This document shows, one piece after another, positions 34,565 through 44,232 of a DNA stretch of 64,000 nucleotides (position 1 is its first letter; every line of letters starts with the position of its first letter). Where the stretch lies: positions 248,001 through 312,000 of the forward strand of contig NZ_JAPNTZ010000010.1 of NCBI RefSeq assembly GCF_026626335.1, read 5' to 3'. The notes under the pieces were generated by a model. That model did not search any database. It saw nothing but the letters and a program-made list of their open reading frames with translations, and had not been told where the DNA came from. The translations under genes and the position numbers were made by a program. This DNA is from Paractinoplanes pyxinae (lineage in GTDB: Bacteria > Actinomycetota > Actinomycetes > Mycobacteriales > Micromonosporaceae).

Positions 34565-35334
34565 GCGGGCCGCTGAACCGGCTGCTCGAGCACGTGCTCG
34601 AGGGCGAGCCGGAGGTCGGCGACGAGGTCGACGCGATCTTCCGCCGGGCCGCTCGGCTGCGCCGGCGCCGCACCCAGGCGGTCCTGCTGGCCGGGGTGGG
34701 GACGGCCGGGCTGATCGTGGCGCTGGGCTACCTGCTGACCGCCACCCTGCTGAACTCGCCGCCGGCCACCGTCTCGACCGGCACCGCGGACGTCGTGGCG
34801 GCCACCCCGCCGCCGTTGCCCAGCGAGGCGCCGGCGCCCGCCCGCGACGGGGTGCTGGCCGTGGTCGAGCCGCTGGTCAAGGGCCGGCAGCTGGAGATCG
34901 TTCCCGCCTCGGAACGGCGCGGCGACGGCTGGCGCGAGTACGGCGTCGCCGACGCGCAGGGCCGGTCGCGCGGCACGATCCAGGTCGCGGTGTTCGACGT
35001 ACGCAAGAATTGGTGTTTTCCCGTGGCGGCCGACCCGGACGCGTGCGCCCGGACCGACCACGCGGGCGGCATGGAGTACGTCCGCTACGACGACGTGAGC
35101 GACGCCGACCGCCAGGTGCGGCAGACCATCGCCCGGCGGATCGACGGGCGGCGGGCCCTGGCCGTGCTGGCCGCGGGGGCGCAGAACGCCGGCGCCCAGC
35201 GCGGGAAGCCGGCGTTGACCGGCGCCCAGGTCGAGCAGGTGGCGACCGACGAGCGCGTGCTCGACGCCTTCGGGAAGGCCGAGAACTGCGACGACGGCTG
35301 CCCGGCGTTCGCGACGCCGGTCGAGGGGGACTAG
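34561..35334 (+). CDS. Single-pass membrane protein, candidate anti-sigma partner
   Basis: 257 residues, ATGA-coupled to the ECF sigma gene. A cytosolic helical head with an Arg cluster (IFRRAARLRRRRTQ) leads to one TM helix (AVLLAGVGTAGLIVALGYLLTATLL, ~39-63), then a Pro-rich stretch and an extracytoplasmic domain with four Cys (WCFP, DACA, NCDDGCP). No HxxxCxxC zinc anti-sigma motif is present, so the anti-sigma role is inferred from context only. Confidence 0.7.
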   Translation: MSGPLNRLLEHVLEGEPEVGDEVDAIFRRAARLRRRRTQAVLLAGVGTAGLIVALGYLLTATLLNSPPATVSTGTADVVAATPPPLPSEAPAPARDGVLAVVEPLVKGRQLEIVPASERRGDGWREYGVADAQGRSRGTIQVAVFDVRKNWCFPVAADPDACARTDHAGGMEYVRYDDVSDADRQVRQTIARRIDGRRALAVLAAGAQNAGAQRGKPALTGAQVEQVATDERVLDAFGKAENCDDGCPAFATPVEGD

Positions 35335-35990
35335 ACCCGGCGGCGGATCAGGAACGCGATGCCGGCCAGGCCGACCAGGATGATCATCAGGACCCCGCCG
35401 TTGAGCAGGAAGAGCCGGCGCATGTCGCCCAGCACCTGCGAGGCGTCCGCCGAGTCCTGCGAGGCCGCTTCGAGGTCTTCACCAACGCCGCCGCCGATGC
35501 CGCCGACCACGTCCGGCTTGGCCTTGAGCGGCACCCCGCTGACCCGCAGCGTCTCGGACATCGACAGCCGGCCGTAGAACCAGCCGTCGGTGACCTTCTT
35601 GTTGCCGGGCTGGGCGGCCGGGCGGTGCGCCCGCGGGCCACCGGCGGCCATCGGGAACAGCTCGTACTTCTGCAGGGCGGTCTTGTTGGCCAGCACGGTG
35701 ACCGTGTACTTGGGGCCGAGCTTGTCGGCCTTGAGCGCGGTGGTCTGCGGGCGGGCCGAGGCCATCCAGTTGACCTCGCTCAGCAGGCTGCCGAAGAGCC
35801 GCTTGCTCGACAGGACGGTGATGACGATCGTCTCGTCGATGTCCTTGCCGGCGATCTGGATGTTGGTCGGCTTGGCCGGCCCCTTCGGCGCGGCCGCGGC
35901 GGCGCCGGGCGCCAAGCCGATCGCGAGCGCGGCGCTCATCGCCAGCACCCCGGCCGCCGACAGCAGTCGTGTCATCGCCCCTCGAACCAT
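35331..35990 (-). CDS. Secreted/membrane-anchored protein, unknown family
   Basis: 219 residues from ATG 35990 (GGGAGG 7 nt upstream). A signal peptide (LLSAAGVLAMSAALAIGLAPGAAAA) precedes an extracytoplasmic domain (NIQIAGKDIDETIVITVLSSKRLFGSLLSEVNWMA...), and one TM helix with a basic end (VLMIILVGLAGIAFLIRRRV) anchors it. Type I topology. It converges with the preceding gene, overlapping 4 nt. Function unknown. Confidence 0.72.
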   Translation of the reverse strand: MVRGAMTRLLSAAGVLAMSAALAIGLAPGAAAAAPKGPAKPTNIQIAGKDIDETIVITVLSSKRLFGSLLSEVNWMASARPQTTALKADKLGPKYTVTVLANKTALQKYELFPMAAGGPRAHRPAAQPGNKKVTDGWFYGRLSMSETLRVSGVPLKAKPDVVGGIGGGVGEDLEAASQDSADASQVLGDMRRLFLLNGGVLMIILVGLAGIAFLIRRRV

Positions 35991-36297
35991 CGTCCGGCCT
36001 CCCCGCCCCGTGGTGGACATGGCTTCGCGCACCGTTCATCGCCCCCGCGACGGCTGCCGGGGAACGACCGAGGCCTTCAGCCTTCCCGAGCGGACGCCCG
36101 GGCGCATCTCGGGCCGGACGAATTGGTGCCATCTGGGGGATGACGTTCGCACGATGACGGCCGTTGATCAGCGCGCCGAATAGTACCCACTCCGCGCAAC
36201 GCCGCGGGGGCCCGGTCACCCGCTCAGCGGATTTCACCACCGTTACGGCGGCGGGCGAATGGCCGACCGGACCCCTTATGCGATATAGCGGTATTTG
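35991..36297. other. 307-bp gap without a convincing gene
   Basis: Between the start of the 219-residue protein and the end of gltX, both on the minus strand. Coding-like third-position bias fades here. I see no RNA gene, no long dyad and no intrinsic terminator; it probably holds the promoter of the minus-strand gene and the gltX 3' end. Confidence 0.5.
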
Positions 36298-37710
36298 TCA
36301 GGCGGCGAGCTTGGCCCGGGCCGCCCGCAGGCGGGCCAGGGTGCGCTCGCGGCCCAGCACCTCGATCGACTCGAACAGCGGGAGGCCGACCGAGCGGCCG
36401 GTGACTGCCACGCGTACGGGCGCCTGGGTCTTGCCCAGCTTGAGCTCGCGGGCCAGGCCCACCGCCTCGAGCGCGCCCTTCAGCGGCTCGGTGGCCCATT
36501 CGTCGAGCGCCTCGAAGGCGGTCACGGTGGCGTCCAGGATCTCGGCCGCGCCCTCCTTCATCGCCTTGGCCCACGACGCCTCGTCGAAGGCCGGCTCGTC
36601 GAGGAAGAAGAAGTCGACGTACTCCACGATCTCGGACAGCACGGCGATGCGGGTCTGGGCGAGCGGCGCGACGGCGGTGAAGACGTCGGCGTCGAACGCG
36701 GACGGCGCCCACGGCGGGGCCGCGATGGTGTCCGTCCCGCTCAGCCACGGCGTGCAGAGCTGAATGAACTCCTCGACCGAGAGCGCGCGGATGTAGTCGC
36801 CGTTGAACGCCCGCAGCTTCTTGATGTCGAAGAAGGCGGACGCGTGGTTGACCTCCTCGAGGCGGTACTCGTCCTCGATGACCTCCCACGGCACGATCTC
36901 GCGGTCGCCGCTCGGGGCCCAGCCCAGCAGCATCAGGTAGTTCTTCATGGCGGCGGCCAGATAGCCCTCGTCGCGGTAGCTCTCCAGGGCCACCTTGTCG
37001 CGGCGCTTGGACAGCTTCTGCCGCTTCTCGTTGACGATGACCGGCACGTGCGCCCAGACCGGCGGCGTGTGGCCCAGCGCCTCCCACAGCATCTGCTGCT
37101 TGGGGGTGTTGGGCAGGTGCTCCTCGGCCCGGATCACGTGGGTGATGCCCATGGTCATGTCGTCGACGACGTTGGCCAGCAGGAACAGCGGCGAGCCGTC
37201 GCTGCGGGCGATGACGAAGTCCTCGATCAGCTTGTTCTCGAACGTGGGCTTGCCGCGCACCAGGTCTTCCACCACCGTCTCGCCCTCGTCGGGCGTGCGG
37301 AAGCGCAGCGCGCGGCCCTCGCCCGGCCCGAGCCCCCGGTCGCGGCAGAAGCCGTCGTAGCCGGTGTGCTGGTTGCCGGTGCGGGCGATGACGTCCTCAC
37401 GCTTGCAGTCGCAGTAGTAGGCCTTGCCCTCGCCGTAGAGGCGGGTGGCGGCGGCGATGTGGTCCTGCGCGTAGGAGGACTGGTAGTACGGACCCTCGTA
37501 CGAGCCGCGTTCGATGCCGATCCAGTCGAGCGCCGAGAGAATCCCCTCGGTCCACTCGGGACGGTTGCGGGCGGCGTCGGTGTCCTCGATGCGCAGGACG
37601 AAGACGCCGTCGTGCTGCTTGGCGTAGAGCCAGTTCTGCAGCGCGGAACGGGCCCCGCCGACGTGGAACATGCCGGTCGGGGAGGGGGCGAAGCGTACTC
37701 GAACAGTCAC
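36298..37710 (-). CDS. gltX: Glutamyl-tRNA synthetase
   Basis: 470 residues. Class Ib synthetase: HIGH-equivalent HVGG (16-19, APSPTGMFHVGGARSAL), KLSKR (232-236) and a zinc-type Cys cluster (CDC at 100-102, Cys122). The C-terminal anticodon domain is helical and ends RAARAKLAA. It charges tRNA-Glu (and tRNA-Gln in organisms using GatCAB). It ends a minus-strand run with the MFS gene 13 nt downstream... that is, the MFS stop lies 14 nt upstream of its ATG. Confidence 0.97.
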   Translation of the reverse strand: MTVRVRFAPSPTGMFHVGGARSALQNWLYAKQHDGVFVLRIEDTDAARNRPEWTEGILSALDWIGIERGSYEGPYYQSSYAQDHIAAATRLYGEGKAYYCDCKREDVIARTGNQHTGYDGFCRDRGLGPGEGRALRFRTPDEGETVVEDLVRGKPTFENKLIEDFVIARSDGSPLFLLANVVDDMTMGITHVIRAEEHLPNTPKQQMLWEALGHTPPVWAHVPVIVNEKRQKLSKRRDKVALESYRDEGYLAAAMKNYLMLLGWAPSGDREIVPWEVIEDEYRLEEVNHASAFFDIKKLRAFNGDYIRALSVEEFIQLCTPWLSGTDTIAAPPWAPSAFDADVFTAVAPLAQTRIAVLSEIVEYVDFFFLDEPAFDEASWAKAMKEGAAEILDATVTAFEALDEWATEPLKGALEAVGLARELKLGKTQAPVRVAVTGRSVGLPLFESIEVLGRERTLARLRAARAKLAA

Positions 37711-37723
37711 CCGACAAGACTAC

Positions 37724-38965
37724 CTAGGCGACAGAACGGATTTTCATCACCGCCACCGCACCGGCCAGGGTGACCAGGCCGGTGAGCCCGAACAGGGCCG
37801 GGTAGCCGCCCAGGTGGGTCACGATCGGGGCGGCCAGCAGCGGGCCGAGCGCCTGCGGGGCCGCGCTGGCGATGTTCACGACGCCGAGGTCGCGGGCGCG
37901 GTCGCCCTCGGACGGCAGCACCTGGGTGATCAGCGCGGTGTCGACGGCCAGGTAGACCCCGTAGCCGGCGCCGAACAGCAGCGCCGCCGCCAGCGAGACG
38001 GGCCAGGTCGGCCAGATCGCCAGCAGGGTGGCCGCGATCGTGATCAGCACGCCCGACCAGACCACGAAGATCTTGCGGCGGCCGAGGCGGTCGGAGAGCC
38101 AGCCGCCGAGCATGGCCGTGCCGATCATGCCCACCGTGTAGAGCAGGATCATGTAGAGCAGGCCGGTGTCCGGGTCGTCGAGCTTGACCGCGTCGCTGAG
38201 GAAGTAGAGCAGGTACAGCGTGCCGAGCGCGTTGCCCAGCTGCACCAGGAACCGGGTGCCCCAGGCCCACAGGTAGTCGGGCTTGCCGCGCAGGTCGATC
38301 TTCCACCGGATCTTGACCGGATGCCCGGGTGGCAGCGGGTCGTCCTGGGTCAGCAGGGCGAACGGCGTGGTCAGGATGACCAGGCCCAGGCCGAGTGCGA
38401 TGTAGCCGGTGCCGATGTCGGTGAACACGGCCGTGACCAGGATGGCCCCGATGACCAGGCCGAGCGCCTGGGGCATGCCGATCCAGCCCGAGACCAGGCC
38501 GCGCTGCGCCACGGGCACCCGGTCCGGCACGGCGGCGGTCAGCGAGGCCAGCATCGTGTTGATCCCGACCGTCACGAAACACCAGGCCAGCGTCACGACC
38601 AGCAGGCTGGGCGCCTCGGCCAGGACGGCGATGGAGAGCACCGAGAGGGCGCAGCCGGCCAGGGTCCAGATGTGCCGGCGGCCGTACGGGCGGCCGAACA
38701 TCTTGAGCCGGGTGCGGTCGGACAGCATGCCGGCCAGCGGATTGACCACGATGGCCACGACCGCGCCGATGCCGGTCACGATGCCGAGCCAGAGTTCCTT
38801 GTGTTCCGGAGTGATCTCGGCGACCTGCAGCGGCAGCAGGATCTGGATCGGCGTGAAGTAGGCCATCCAGAGGCCGAGGTTGGCCGCGAAGAGCAGTCCT
38901 ATCCACGACCGCCGAACGGGTTCGACCGGGGTGGCGAGGACCGGAACTCCATGAGCGACGGCCAT
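37724..38965 (-). CDS. MFS transporter (sugar/SLC45-like pattern)
   Basis: 413 residues with about 12 TM helices. The A-like motif GMLSDRTRLKMFGRPYGRRHIW between helices 2 and 3 and its counterpart GGWLSDRLGRRKIF in the second half are visible. The GRPYGRR element resembles glycoside-pentoside-hexuronide/SLC45 carriers. Substrate unknown. Located 13 nt before gltX in the same direction. Confidence 0.85.
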   Translation of the reverse strand: MAVAHGVPVLATPVEPVRRSWIGLLFAANLGLWMAYFTPIQILLPLQVAEITPEHKELWLGIVTGIGAVVAIVVNPLAGMLSDRTRLKMFGRPYGRRHIWTLAGCALSVLSIAVLAEAPSLLVVTLAWCFVTVGINTMLASLTAAVPDRVPVAQRGLVSGWIGMPQALGLVIGAILVTAVFTDIGTGYIALGLGLVILTTPFALLTQDDPLPPGHPVKIRWKIDLRGKPDYLWAWGTRFLVQLGNALGTLYLLYFLSDAVKLDDPDTGLLYMILLYTVGMIGTAMLGGWLSDRLGRRKIFVVWSGVLITIAATLLAIWPTWPVSLAAALLFGAGYGVYLAVDTALITQVLPSEGDRARDLGVVNIASAAPQALGPLLAAPIVTHLGGYPALFGLTGLVTLAGAVAVMKIRSVA

Positions 38966-39056
38966 CCGGCCTCCTCGAAAGGCGAAATTTCCTCGGAGAT
39001 TAGAGGATCACGAACCCTTCGGGAAGGCCTCGTCGGCCGAAGCTTACGAAAAGCTG

Positions 39057-39078
39057 GGAGGGTCGGTCTAGACCCTCC
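39057..39078 (-). terminator. Terminator hairpin after the chemoreceptor gene
   Basis: GGAGGGTC-GGTCTA-GACCCTCC, an 8-bp perfect stem 65 nt after the minus-strand chemoreceptor stop. Confidence 0.55.
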
Positions 39079-39142
39079 GTGGCTCCGCCGGTGCGGAGGG
39101 TAGCCATTTCACCTGATCAATGCCGCTCGTACGGCTCACGGC

Positions 39143-41275
39143 TCACACGGTGAAGCGGTCGACCAGGCCGGTCAGGCGGCGCGAGGTGGCGTTGAGCTCG
39201 TCCGCGGCCCGGTGCGACACCGAGACCGAGGTCCGCGTGCCCTCCACCGCGCCGCTGACCACGCCGATGCCCTCGGCGATGTCCCGGCTGCCCGAGGCCA
39301 CCTCGGCGATGTTGCGGGCCATCTCGGCGGTCGTCGCCGCCTGCTCCTCGACCGCCGCCGCGATCGCCGTCTGATAGTCGTTGACCTGCGCGATCCGGGC
39401 CGTGATGGCCTCGATCGCGCTGACCGCGCGGGTGGTGTCGCCTTCGATCGCCGCGACCCGGGCGGTCACGTCCTCGGTGGCCCGCGCGGTCTCCTGGGCG
39501 AGGTCCTTGACCTCGTTGGCCACCACGGCGAAGCCCTTGCCGGTCTCGCCGGCCCGGGCCGCCTCGATGGTCGCGTTGAGCGCCAGCAGGTTGGTCTGCT
39601 CGGCGATGCTGGCGATCAGCCGCACCACGTCGGCGATCTTCGTGGTCGAGTCGCGCAGCTCGCCGATCACCCCGGCCGCGGCCGCGGTGAGGCCCACCCC
39701 GTCCCGGCCGGCGGCCGCGGCGTCCTGCGCGTTGGTCGAGATCTCGCGGATCGAGGCGCCCATCTCGTCGGCCCCGGCGGCCACGGTCTGCACCACTGTC
39801 GAAACGCTCTCGGCGGCGTGGTTGACCGTGCCGGCCCGCGCCGACGCCGCCTCGGCCGAGCCGGCCAGGTCGCCGCCGGTGGCCTCCACCTGCTGGGCCG
39901 TCGTGGCCACGTCGCGCGAGGCCGAGGTGACCTCCACCATCACCGACCGCAGCTCGGTCGCCGCGGTGTTGAGCTGGGCGCCGGCCACCGCGATCTCGTC
40001 GCCGCCCTCCACCGGCACGCTGACCGTCAGGTCACGGCCGGCCAGCCGGGTCAGGCCGCCGGTCAGACGGGTCAGCCGGCTCGAGATGCGCCGGGCCACC
40101 AGCCACGCGACCAGGCCGCCGAGCAGGGCCAGGAGCACGGCCACCAGGCCGAAGATGACCAGCATGTCGCGGCGGCCGTCGCGCACGGCGGTGATCGGGC
40201 CGGCCGCGTCGGCGTCGTAGCCGCCGATGGCGATCGCCCACTGGTAGGGCGCGTAGTACGTGACCGACGTGGTGGTCGGGCCGGCGGGCGCACCGGCCGA
40301 CCCGGGCAGCTGGTACGTCGTACGCCAGACCTCGCCCGCGGCCAGGCCGGGCGCCTTCGTGACGATCTCCTCGATGTACTTGCGGCCGGTCGCGTCGGTG
40401 GCCGAGACGTCCACGCTCCCGCCGGACTCGATGTTGGTGGCGACGACCCGGCCCGCGTCGGTGGCGGCGGTGCTGAAGACGGCCAGCCAGCCGTTCGCGC
40501 CCACCTCACCCGCGGCCACCGCCTCGGTCAGGTCGGTCAGCGCCTCGGCCTGGGGCATGCCGGCGAACAGCGAGCCGATCACCCGGCCCGACGAGTCCTT
40601 GATCGGGGCGTACGTCGTGATGTACGGCGTCCCGACGACCGAGGCCACGCCCCGGTACGTCTTGCCCGCCTTGATCGCGGCGGCTACCGGGTTGGCCTTG
40701 CCGTCGGCGCCCGCGGCCGGAATGTAGGTGCCGATGGCCCGGGTGCCGGTAGCCGACTTCACGGTCGTGCCCACCCGCAGCAGGTCGCCCGCCGCGTTCA
40801 TCCGCTGGAACACGGTGATCGCGCCGCCCGCCACGGCCTGGGCGTCATCGACGTACGGTGTGGTGCGTTCGAGATCGGTGTTCTGACCCAGCCAGCTGCC
40901 GCCGACGGTCATCCGGGGCAGGGTCACCGTGGTCCTGGCCTGGGTGACCTGGTTGGTGGCGGTCCACGTCGCGGTCCGGTCGCTCAGCCGGGCGCCGCCC
41001 CGCTGCTGCAGCAGGCCCGTCGCGGCTCGCAGGCTCACATCGACACTGTCCTGCACGACGTCGCCCACCGACTGGACCAGCGTGGTCACATTGGCCGTCA
41101 CGCGGTCGAGCGTCCTGGCGTTCTGGGCCACGACCTCGCGCTCGGTGTTGTCGGCGAAGCTGCTGCTCTCCCAGGCGCCCGCGGCGACCAGGACGGCCGC
41201 GGTGGCGATCACCCCGCCCAGGCCCAGGGCCAGGAGCTTGTGACTGATCTGCAACCCGCGGCGAATCTGTCCCAC
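39143..41275 (-). CDS. Methyl-accepting chemotaxis protein with Cache sensor
   Basis: 710 residues. TM1 (~12-33), a large periplasmic-side double Cache-like sensor (GTYIPAAGADGKANPV, VGTPYITTYAPIKDSSGRVIGSLFAG), TM2 (~374-396), HAMP (~397-450) and the signalling domain with the hairpin tip AEQTNLLALNATIEAARAGE. It should signal through CheA/CheW to flagella, implying a motile stage such as zoospores. No other che genes are in the window. Confidence 0.93.
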   Translation of the reverse strand: MGQIRRGLQISHKLLALGLGGVIATAAVLVAAGAWESSSFADNTEREVVAQNARTLDRVTANVTTLVQSVGDVVQDSVDVSLRAATGLLQQRGGARLSDRTATWTATNQVTQARTTVTLPRMTVGGSWLGQNTDLERTTPYVDDAQAVAGGAITVFQRMNAAGDLLRVGTTVKSATGTRAIGTYIPAAGADGKANPVAAAIKAGKTYRGVASVVGTPYITTYAPIKDSSGRVIGSLFAGMPQAEALTDLTEAVAAGEVGANGWLAVFSTAATDAGRVVATNIESGGSVDVSATDATGRKYIEEIVTKAPGLAAGEVWRTTYQLPGSAGAPAGPTTTSVTYYAPYQWAIAIGGYDADAAGPITAVRDGRRDMLVIFGLVAVLLALLGGLVAWLVARRISSRLTRLTGGLTRLAGRDLTVSVPVEGGDEIAVAGAQLNTAATELRSVMVEVTSASRDVATTAQQVEATGGDLAGSAEAASARAGTVNHAAESVSTVVQTVAAGADEMGASIREISTNAQDAAAAGRDGVGLTAAAAGVIGELRDSTTKIADVVRLIASIAEQTNLLALNATIEAARAGETGKGFAVVANEVKDLAQETARATEDVTARVAAIEGDTTRAVSAIEAITARIAQVNDYQTAIAAAVEEQAATTAEMARNIAEVASGSRDIAEGIGVVSGAVEGTRTSVSVSHRAADELNATSRRLTGLVDRFTV

Positions 41276-41308
41276 TCTGGCCCTATCGGCGCGGTCCGGC
41301 AGGGCCTG

Positions 41309-41341
41309 AGCCGGATCCGCCCACCAGGGGCGGATCCGGCT
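41309..41341 (-). terminator. Terminator of aceE
   Basis: A perfect 14-bp stem AGCCGGATCCGCCC with GGGCGGATCCGGCT, 5-nt loop, 7 nt after the aceE stop on the minus strand. Confidence 0.8.
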
Positions 41342-41347
41342 GCCGAA

Positions 41348-44086
41348 TCAGCTGTCGCCGCCGGTCTCGCCGACCGGAGCCGCGTTGACGTCGTCGATCG
41401 CGTACTTCTTGGCCGCCTCGGCCGGCACGTGCGACGGAACCTTGCCCCGCAGCGCCAGCTGGCGCAGCGTGGCCACGACCACCGACTCGGCGTCGACGTT
41501 GAAGTGCCGGCGCAGGGCGTGCCGGGTGTCGCTCATGCCGAAGCCGTCGGTGCCCAGCGACGTGTAGTCGTTCGGCACCCACCGCGAGATCAGGTCGGGC
41601 ACGGCCCGCATGAAGTCGCTGACCGCGATGACCGGGCCCTCGGTGCCCTCGAGCTTCCGCTGGATGTACGGCTTGCGGGGCTCGTCGCCGACGTGCAGCA
41701 GGTTGTGCTCCTCGGCCTCGACCGCGTCGCGGCGCAGCTCGGTCCACGACGTGACCGACCAGACGTCGGCGTCCACGCCCCAGTCCTGGGCGAGCAGCGT
41801 CTGGGCCTTGAGCGCCCAGGCCATGCCGGTGCCGGAGGCCAGCAGCTGGGCCTTCGGGCCGTTCGCGCCGGGCGCCTGCGAGTACCGGTAGATGCCCTTG
41901 AGCAGGCCCTCCACGTCGACATCGGCCGGCTCGGCGGGCTGCACGGCCGGCTCGTTGTAGACGGTGAGGTAGTAGAAGATGTTCTCCTGCTTCTCGCCGT
42001 ACATGCGGTGCAGGCCGTCCTCGACGATGTGCGCGATCTCGAACGCGAACGCCGGGTCGTAGGCCACCACGGCCGGGTTGGTCGCCGCGATCAGCAGCGA
42101 GTGGCCGTCCTCGTGCTGCAGGCCCTCGCCGTTGAGCGTGGTGCGACCGGCCGTGGCGCCCAGCAGGAAGCCGCGGGTCATCTGGTCGGCCGCGGCCCAC
42201 AGCTCGTCGGCCGTGCGCTGGAACCCGAACATCGAGTAGAAGATGTAGAGCGGGATCATCGGCTCGTCGTGCGTGGCGTACGACGTGCCGGCGGCGATGA
42301 AGCTCGCGGTCGACCCGGCCTCGTTGATCCCCTCGTGCAGGATCTGGCCGTTGGTCGCCTCCTTGTACGACAGGAAGAGCTCGCGGTCGACCGAGGTGTA
42401 GGTCTGGCCGTGCGGCGAGTAGATCTTCTTGGTCGGGAAGAGCGAGTCCATGCCGAACGTGCGGGCCTCGTCCGGGATGATCGGCACCCACCGGGCGCCG
42501 AACTCCTTGTCCTTCATGAGGTCTTTGAGCAGGCGGACGAAGGCCATCGTGGTGGCGACCTTCTGCTTGCCGCTGCCCCGCTTGACGTCGCCGAACGCCT
42601 TCGAGTCGGGGATCCGCAGCACCTTGCCCTTGGTGCGCCGCGACGGGATCGAGCCGCCGAGCTCGCGCCGGCGCTCGAGCATGTACTGCATCTCGTCGGA
42701 CTTCTCGCCGGGGTGGAAATACGGCGGGAGGTACGGGTTGTCCTCGAGCTGCTTGTCGCTGATGTCCAGGTAGAGGCGGTCGCGGAAGCCCTTGAGGTCG
42801 TCCAGCGTCAGCTTCTTCATCTGGTGGGTGGCGTTGCGGGCCTCGAAGTGCGAGCCCAGCGTCCAGCCCTTGATCGTCTTGGCCAGGATCACGGTCGGCT
42901 GGCCGGTGTGCTCCATGGCCGACTTGTAGGCCGCGTACAGCTTCTTGTAGTCGTGGCCGCCGCGCTTGAGGTTCCAGACCTCGTCGTCGGTCATGCCCTC
43001 GACCAGCTTGCGGGTGCGCGGGTCGCGGCCGAAGAAGTTCTCGCGCACGTACGCGCCGGACTCGCCCTTGTAGGTCTGGTAGTCGCCGTCGGGCGTCACG
43101 TTCATCAGGTTGACCAGCGCGCCGTCGGTGTCGGCGGCGAGCAGCGGGTCCCACTCCCGGCCCCAGACGACCTTGATGACGTTCCAGCCGGCGCCGCGGA
43201 AGAACGACTCCAGCTCCTGGATGACCTTGCCGTTTCCGCGTACGGGACCGTCGAGGCGCTGCAGGTTGCAGTTGATCACGAACGTCAGGTTGTCGAGCTC
43301 TTCGCGGGCGGCCAGGCCGATCGCGCCCAGCGACTCGACCTCGTCCATCTCGCCGTCGCCCAGGAACGCCCAGACGTGCTGCTGGCTGGTGTCCTTGATG
43401 CCGCGGTTGTGCAGGTAGCGGTTGTAGCGCGCCTGGTAGATCGCGTTCAGCGGGCCGAGGCCCATGCTGACCGTCGGGAACTCCCAGAAGTTGGGCATCA
43501 GCCGCGGGTGCGGGTACGACGGCAGGCTGTTGGGCGCGTGCGACAGCTCCTGCCGGAAGCCGTCGAGCTGGTCGGTGGTCAGCCGGCCCTCGAGGTAGGC
43601 CCGGGCGTACATGCCGGGGGAGGCGTGGCCCTGGAAGAAGATGTGGTCGCCCCCGCCGGGGTGGTCCTTGCCGCGGAAGAAGTGGTTCATGCCGACCTCG
43701 TAGAGGCTGGCGCTCGACGCGTACGTCGAGATGTGGCCGCCCACGCCGATCTCGGGGCGCTGGGCGCGGTGCACCAGCATCGCGGCGTTCCAGCGGATGT
43801 AGGCCCGGATCCGGCGCTCCACGAACTCGTCGCCGGGGAACCAGGGTTCCTGCTCGGGCGGGATCGTGTTGATGTAGTCCGTGGAGGTCAGGGGCGGGAC
43901 GCCGACCTGTCGCTCCCGGGCCCGCTCGAGCAGGCGCAACATAACGTAACGGGCTCTCTTGGCGCCGCGTTCGTCGATGACTCCGTCGAGCGACTCGACC
44001 CACTCATTGGTTTCTTCGGGGTCGATGTCCGGAAGCTGGCTCGGCAGGCCGTCGCTGATCACCGGGCGCTTGCGCTCCGTGGCCAC
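41348..44086 (-). CDS. aceE: Pyruvate dehydrogenase E1 component, homodimeric type
   Basis: 912 residues from GTG 44086 (AGAGGA lies 7 nt upstream; ATG 44092 is a two-codon longer option). The N-terminus VISDGLPSQLPDIDPEETNEWVESLD and VGGHISTYASSASLYEVGFN-like block (here EVGMNHFFRGK) are AceE hallmarks. The thiamine diphosphate motif is FLGDGEMDE with NCNLQRLDGP. It decarboxylates pyruvate and passes acetyl to lipoyl-E2, which is not encoded here. Own terminator; apparently monocistronic. Confidence 0.97.
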   Translation of the reverse strand: MATERKRPVISDGLPSQLPDIDPEETNEWVESLDGVIDERGAKRARYVMLRLLERARERQVGVPPLTSTDYINTIPPEQEPWFPGDEFVERRIRAYIRWNAAMLVHRAQRPEIGVGGHISTYASSASLYEVGMNHFFRGKDHPGGGDHIFFQGHASPGMYARAYLEGRLTTDQLDGFRQELSHAPNSLPSYPHPRLMPNFWEFPTVSMGLGPLNAIYQARYNRYLHNRGIKDTSQQHVWAFLGDGEMDEVESLGAIGLAAREELDNLTFVINCNLQRLDGPVRGNGKVIQELESFFRGAGWNVIKVVWGREWDPLLAADTDGALVNLMNVTPDGDYQTYKGESGAYVRENFFGRDPRTRKLVEGMTDDEVWNLKRGGHDYKKLYAAYKSAMEHTGQPTVILAKTIKGWTLGSHFEARNATHQMKKLTLDDLKGFRDRLYLDISDKQLEDNPYLPPYFHPGEKSDEMQYMLERRRELGGSIPSRRTKGKVLRIPDSKAFGDVKRGSGKQKVATTMAFVRLLKDLMKDKEFGARWVPIIPDEARTFGMDSLFPTKKIYSPHGQTYTSVDRELFLSYKEATNGQILHEGINEAGSTASFIAAGTSYATHDEPMIPLYIFYSMFGFQRTADELWAAADQMTRGFLLGATAGRTTLNGEGLQHEDGHSLLIAATNPAVVAYDPAFAFEIAHIVEDGLHRMYGEKQENIFYYLTVYNEPAVQPAEPADVDVEGLLKGIYRYSQAPGANGPKAQLLASGTGMAWALKAQTLLAQDWGVDADVWSVTSWTELRRDAVEAEEHNLLHVGDEPRKPYIQRKLEGTEGPVIAVSDFMRAVPDLISRWVPNDYTSLGTDGFGMSDTRHALRRHFNVDAESVVVATLRQLALRGKVPSHVPAEAAKKYAIDDVNAAPVGETGGDS

Positions 44087-44232
44087 AGGCATTCCTCTTG
44101 GTCGGTGTCGGACCGGGCGCCTCATTGTGTGAGCCGCTCGGGTATGTCTCCATCCTGCCCCTTCGCCGTGCGCATCGTCACGCCTACCGTGCGGGTACGC
44201 GATCCGCGACACACGTACTGAGCAGTAACTTG

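Noticed and set aside
39212..44221. 1669-codon open frame on the plus strand, antisense to the chemoreceptor and aceE genes
   Set aside because: Composition is Arg/Gly/Ala/Val with no motifs; it mirrors two well-supported minus-strand genes and arises from high third-position GC.
44093..44232. 17-codon ORF in the aceE leader (starting ATGCGCACGGCG on the minus strand) considered as a leader peptide
   Set aside because: No amino-acid bias related to aceE and no following hairpin; expected by chance.
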